DNA from: Acidiferrimicrobium sp. IK
GTDB taxonomy: Bacteria > Actinomycetota > Acidimicrobiia > Acidimicrobiales > Palsa-688
Direction of reading: 5' to 3'
Assembly (NCBI RefSeq): GCF_025499425.1
Contig: NZ_JAIMCB010000009.1
Span: 176,030 to 240,029, forward strand
DNA: 64,000 nucleotides
The position numbers and the translations under genes were made by a program. A model generated the notes under the pieces. The model was given only the letters and a program-made list of their open reading frames with translations, was not told the origin of the DNA and ran no database searches. Shown piece by piece: positions 62,441-64,000 of this stretch (its first letter is position 1; every line of letters begins with the position of its first letter).

Positions 62441-63795
62441 TAACCAGTCAGGGGGTAGTCGCGCGGAGCGCGCGATCATCCACCACGATCCGCGCGGGTA
62501 GTTGTAGAACGATGACGTGGACGCTGACTCCCGGACCGCCGAACTGGAGGCGGAGAACCTGGCGTTGCGGGCTCGGGTGGCTGAACTGAACGAGCAGGTG
62601 GCGGCGCTGGCGGGCAAGGTGGCGGAGCTCGAGAAGCTGCTGCGCCGGGACTCGTCCAACTCTTCCAAGCCTCCCTCCAGTGATCCTGGTTCGGCCAAGT
62701 CGGCCCGACCGGAGAACGCCAACCGGGCCGCCCGGCGGGCGATGGGCCGCAAGCAGGGCAAGCAGCCCGGCACGCCGGGCCACACCCTGGCGCAGGTGGC
62801 CGACCCCGACGTGGTGGTCGTCCACCGCCCGGACCGCTGCGCCGGCTGCGAACGCCCGCTCGATGACGCCGAGGTAGTCGCCACCTCGTCCAGGCAGGTT
62901 TTCGACGTCCCCGACCCCACGGTGGTAGTGACCGAGCACCGGGTGGAGCGCCGCCGTTGCACCTGCGGGTGCGAGACGGCCGCCGCCTTCCCGCCAGAGG
63001 CGACCGCGCCGGCCTGCTACGGGCCGTCGATCAAGGCCCATGCCATCTACTTGATGTGCTCCCAGCACCTCCCTCGGGAACGTTGCGCCCAGGCGCTGGC
63101 TGACCTGTTCGGCGTGTCGGTGTCGACAGGGACCCTGGACAACTGGATGCGCGAAGCCGCCGATGCGCTGGTTGGGTTCCTGGCGGTGGTCGCCGCCCAG
63201 CTGGCAGCGGCGCCGGTGGTGCACGCCGATGAAACCTCGGTGCGCTCCGGCAAGGCCGCGCTGTGTGTGCACGTGTGGTGCACCGCGCTGGTGACCATGT
63301 TGCATGTCGGCCGGCGTAACAAGGCGACTGTCGAGGCCGGGCCGCTGGGCGACTACGCCGGCACCATCGTTCATGATCGCCTGGCCATGTACTTCGGCTA
63401 CGGCCGGTCCCATGTGTTGTGCAACGCCCACATCCTGCGCTCGCTCAACGAGCTGCTCGGCAACGACCGCCACCGGCAGTGGGCGAGGGGGTTCATCGAA
63501 CTCATCACCGAGACCAAAAAGATCGCCGATGCCGCCCGCGTCGGCGGTCAACACCAGCTCAGCCAATACCAGCGGCGCAAGATCCGCCGACGTTGGAACG
63601 ACCTGTGCGACCAAGCGGCTGGCGCCGCGCCACCGCCGACGCCAGGCACCAAGCTTTACGGGACGAACAAGGACGCCCGGAACCTCGCCGTCGCGCTGGC
63701 CGAGCACCGCGACCTGTTCCTCGCCTACACACGCGACCTCACTCTGCCATTCGACAACAACGCGGCGGAGCGCGACCTGCGCATGGTCAAAATAT
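62441..63795 (+). mobile_element. IS66-family element (ISBst12-like, single transposase gene), truncated on the right
   Basis: The left end begins with TAACCAGTCAGGGGGTAG at the edge of the ligase fragment. No tnpA or tnpB accompanies the transposase, as in the ISBst12 subgroup. The right part is lost where the sequence changes near 63,795, just before a probable recombinase gene. Confidence 0.65.
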
Positions 63796-63839
63796 CGGTT
63801 TACCGGCCTTCGGGGCTCGGTCTCCGCGTAGCGGCCTGA
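62517..63839 (+). pseudogene. IS66-family transposase (TnpC), C-terminus replaced
   Basis: 440 residues from GTG 62,517. N-terminal coiled coil (AELNEQVAALAGKVAELEKL) and the SSNSSKPPSSD segment, a zinc-binding part (CAGCERPL, CTCGCE), then the DDE core: Asp in VVHADETSVRSGK, Asp in TIVHDRLAMYFGYG, and Glu in FDNNAAERDLRMVKI. Normal proteins continue with QKISGCFR and about 40 more residues; here MVKI is followed by an unrelated 14-residue tail to TGA 63,837-63,839. All three acidic residues are kept, but the missing end and missing right terminus make movement unlikely. Confidence 0.8.
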
Positions 63840-63894
63840 GGGTCCACCACGGGCTGCCGGCGGAGTTGAATACTCGACTTCGAGGAGCACGCTC

Positions 63895-64000
63895 ATGGGA
63901 CTCAAGGTTGTTGTTGTGGATGGCGGTCACCGTCTTGGCGGGGGTGGTCCGGTCGACGATCTGGCGAACCGTTACCTGGGCCATCTCGCCGTGCGGAGGT
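63895..64000 (+). CDS. start of a probable tyrosine recombinase (3' end outside window)
   Basis: ATG 63,895 follows GAGGAG with good spacing, and 35 codons are visible. VDDLANRYLGHLAVR resembles the start of the SAM-like core-binding domain of phage-type integrases. The catalytic domain is not in the window, so the call rests on this short stretch and on the setting among mobile elements. Confidence 0.35.
   Translation, partial: MGLKVVVVDGGHRLGGGGPVDDLANRYLGHLAVRR

Overview
The window is a 64 kb piece of a high-GC actinobacterial chromosome. The evidence is high coding GC, many GTG starts with stop/start overlaps of the GTGA or ATGA type, a short-chain reductase resembling DprE2, an F420-type luciferase-like monooxygenase, Ltp2-type thiolase fold proteins paired with DUF35, and several promoters that look leaderless. 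Gene content would fit Acidimicrobiia or a related lineage, but that placement is inference. No rRNA, tRNA or CRISPR array was recognised.

Layout. 1-8.3 kb: a cut-off amino-acid permease with a C-terminal OB fold, a DprE2-like reductase, a small acetyltransferase, a three-gene cassette ending in a nucleotidyltransferase/HEPN pair, a drug-type MFS exporter with its TetR gene, and a TauE/SafE exporter operon ending in a GntR gene. 8.3-12.2 kb: decayed DNA, namely a methyltransferase fossil and the remains of a conjugative element (coupling ATPase, replication-relaxation protein, NlpC/P60 tail). 12.0-19 kb: a second MFS exporter with a divergent TetR gene, an MBL-fold hydrolase, a cytidylate-kinase-like protein, and a MarR gene with an MFS-universal stress protein fusion. 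19-27 kb: a FadR-type regulator between two divergent arms encoding acyl-CoA ligase, thiolase, 3-hydroxyacyl-CoA dehydrogenase, acyl-CoA dehydrogenase, enoyl-CoA hydratase and alpha-methylacyl-CoA racemase, close to a full beta-oxidation set for a 2-methyl-branched acid. 27.2-32.1 kb: a nest of three insertion sequences (IS1182, IS630, IS1182) whose every boundary is CTAG. 32-35.7 kb: a lower-GC acetate-related segment (CoA transferase, decayed acyl-CoA dehydrogenase, GPR1/FUN34/YaaH transporter). 35.9-45 kb: two divergent operons with an Ltp2-like aldolase candidate, DUF35 protein, ligase, dehydrogenases, hydratase, thioesterase, TetR and luciferase-like monooxygenase. 45.3-56 kb: one long minus-strand operon that resembles the acyclic terpene utilisation (atu) pathway, with a biotin-dependent acyl-CoA carboxylase, a split AtuA and a phosphotransacetylase. 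56.3-60.6 kb: the biotin genes bioB, bioF, bioD, bioA. 60.6-64 kb: a truncated IS110, a 488 bp near-identical copy of part of the 37.8 kb ligase gene, a truncated IS66, and the start of a probable tyrosine recombinase.

How it fits together. Most of the window from 19 to 56 kb is acyl-CoA catabolism with local regulators (FadR, three TetR genes counting a fossil), and the neighbouring biotin genes could supply the cofactor of the carboxylase at 47-51 kb. Insertion sequences, truncated genes and a recent internal duplication show that the region is being actively rearranged. Functional links between operons are inferred from gene order only.
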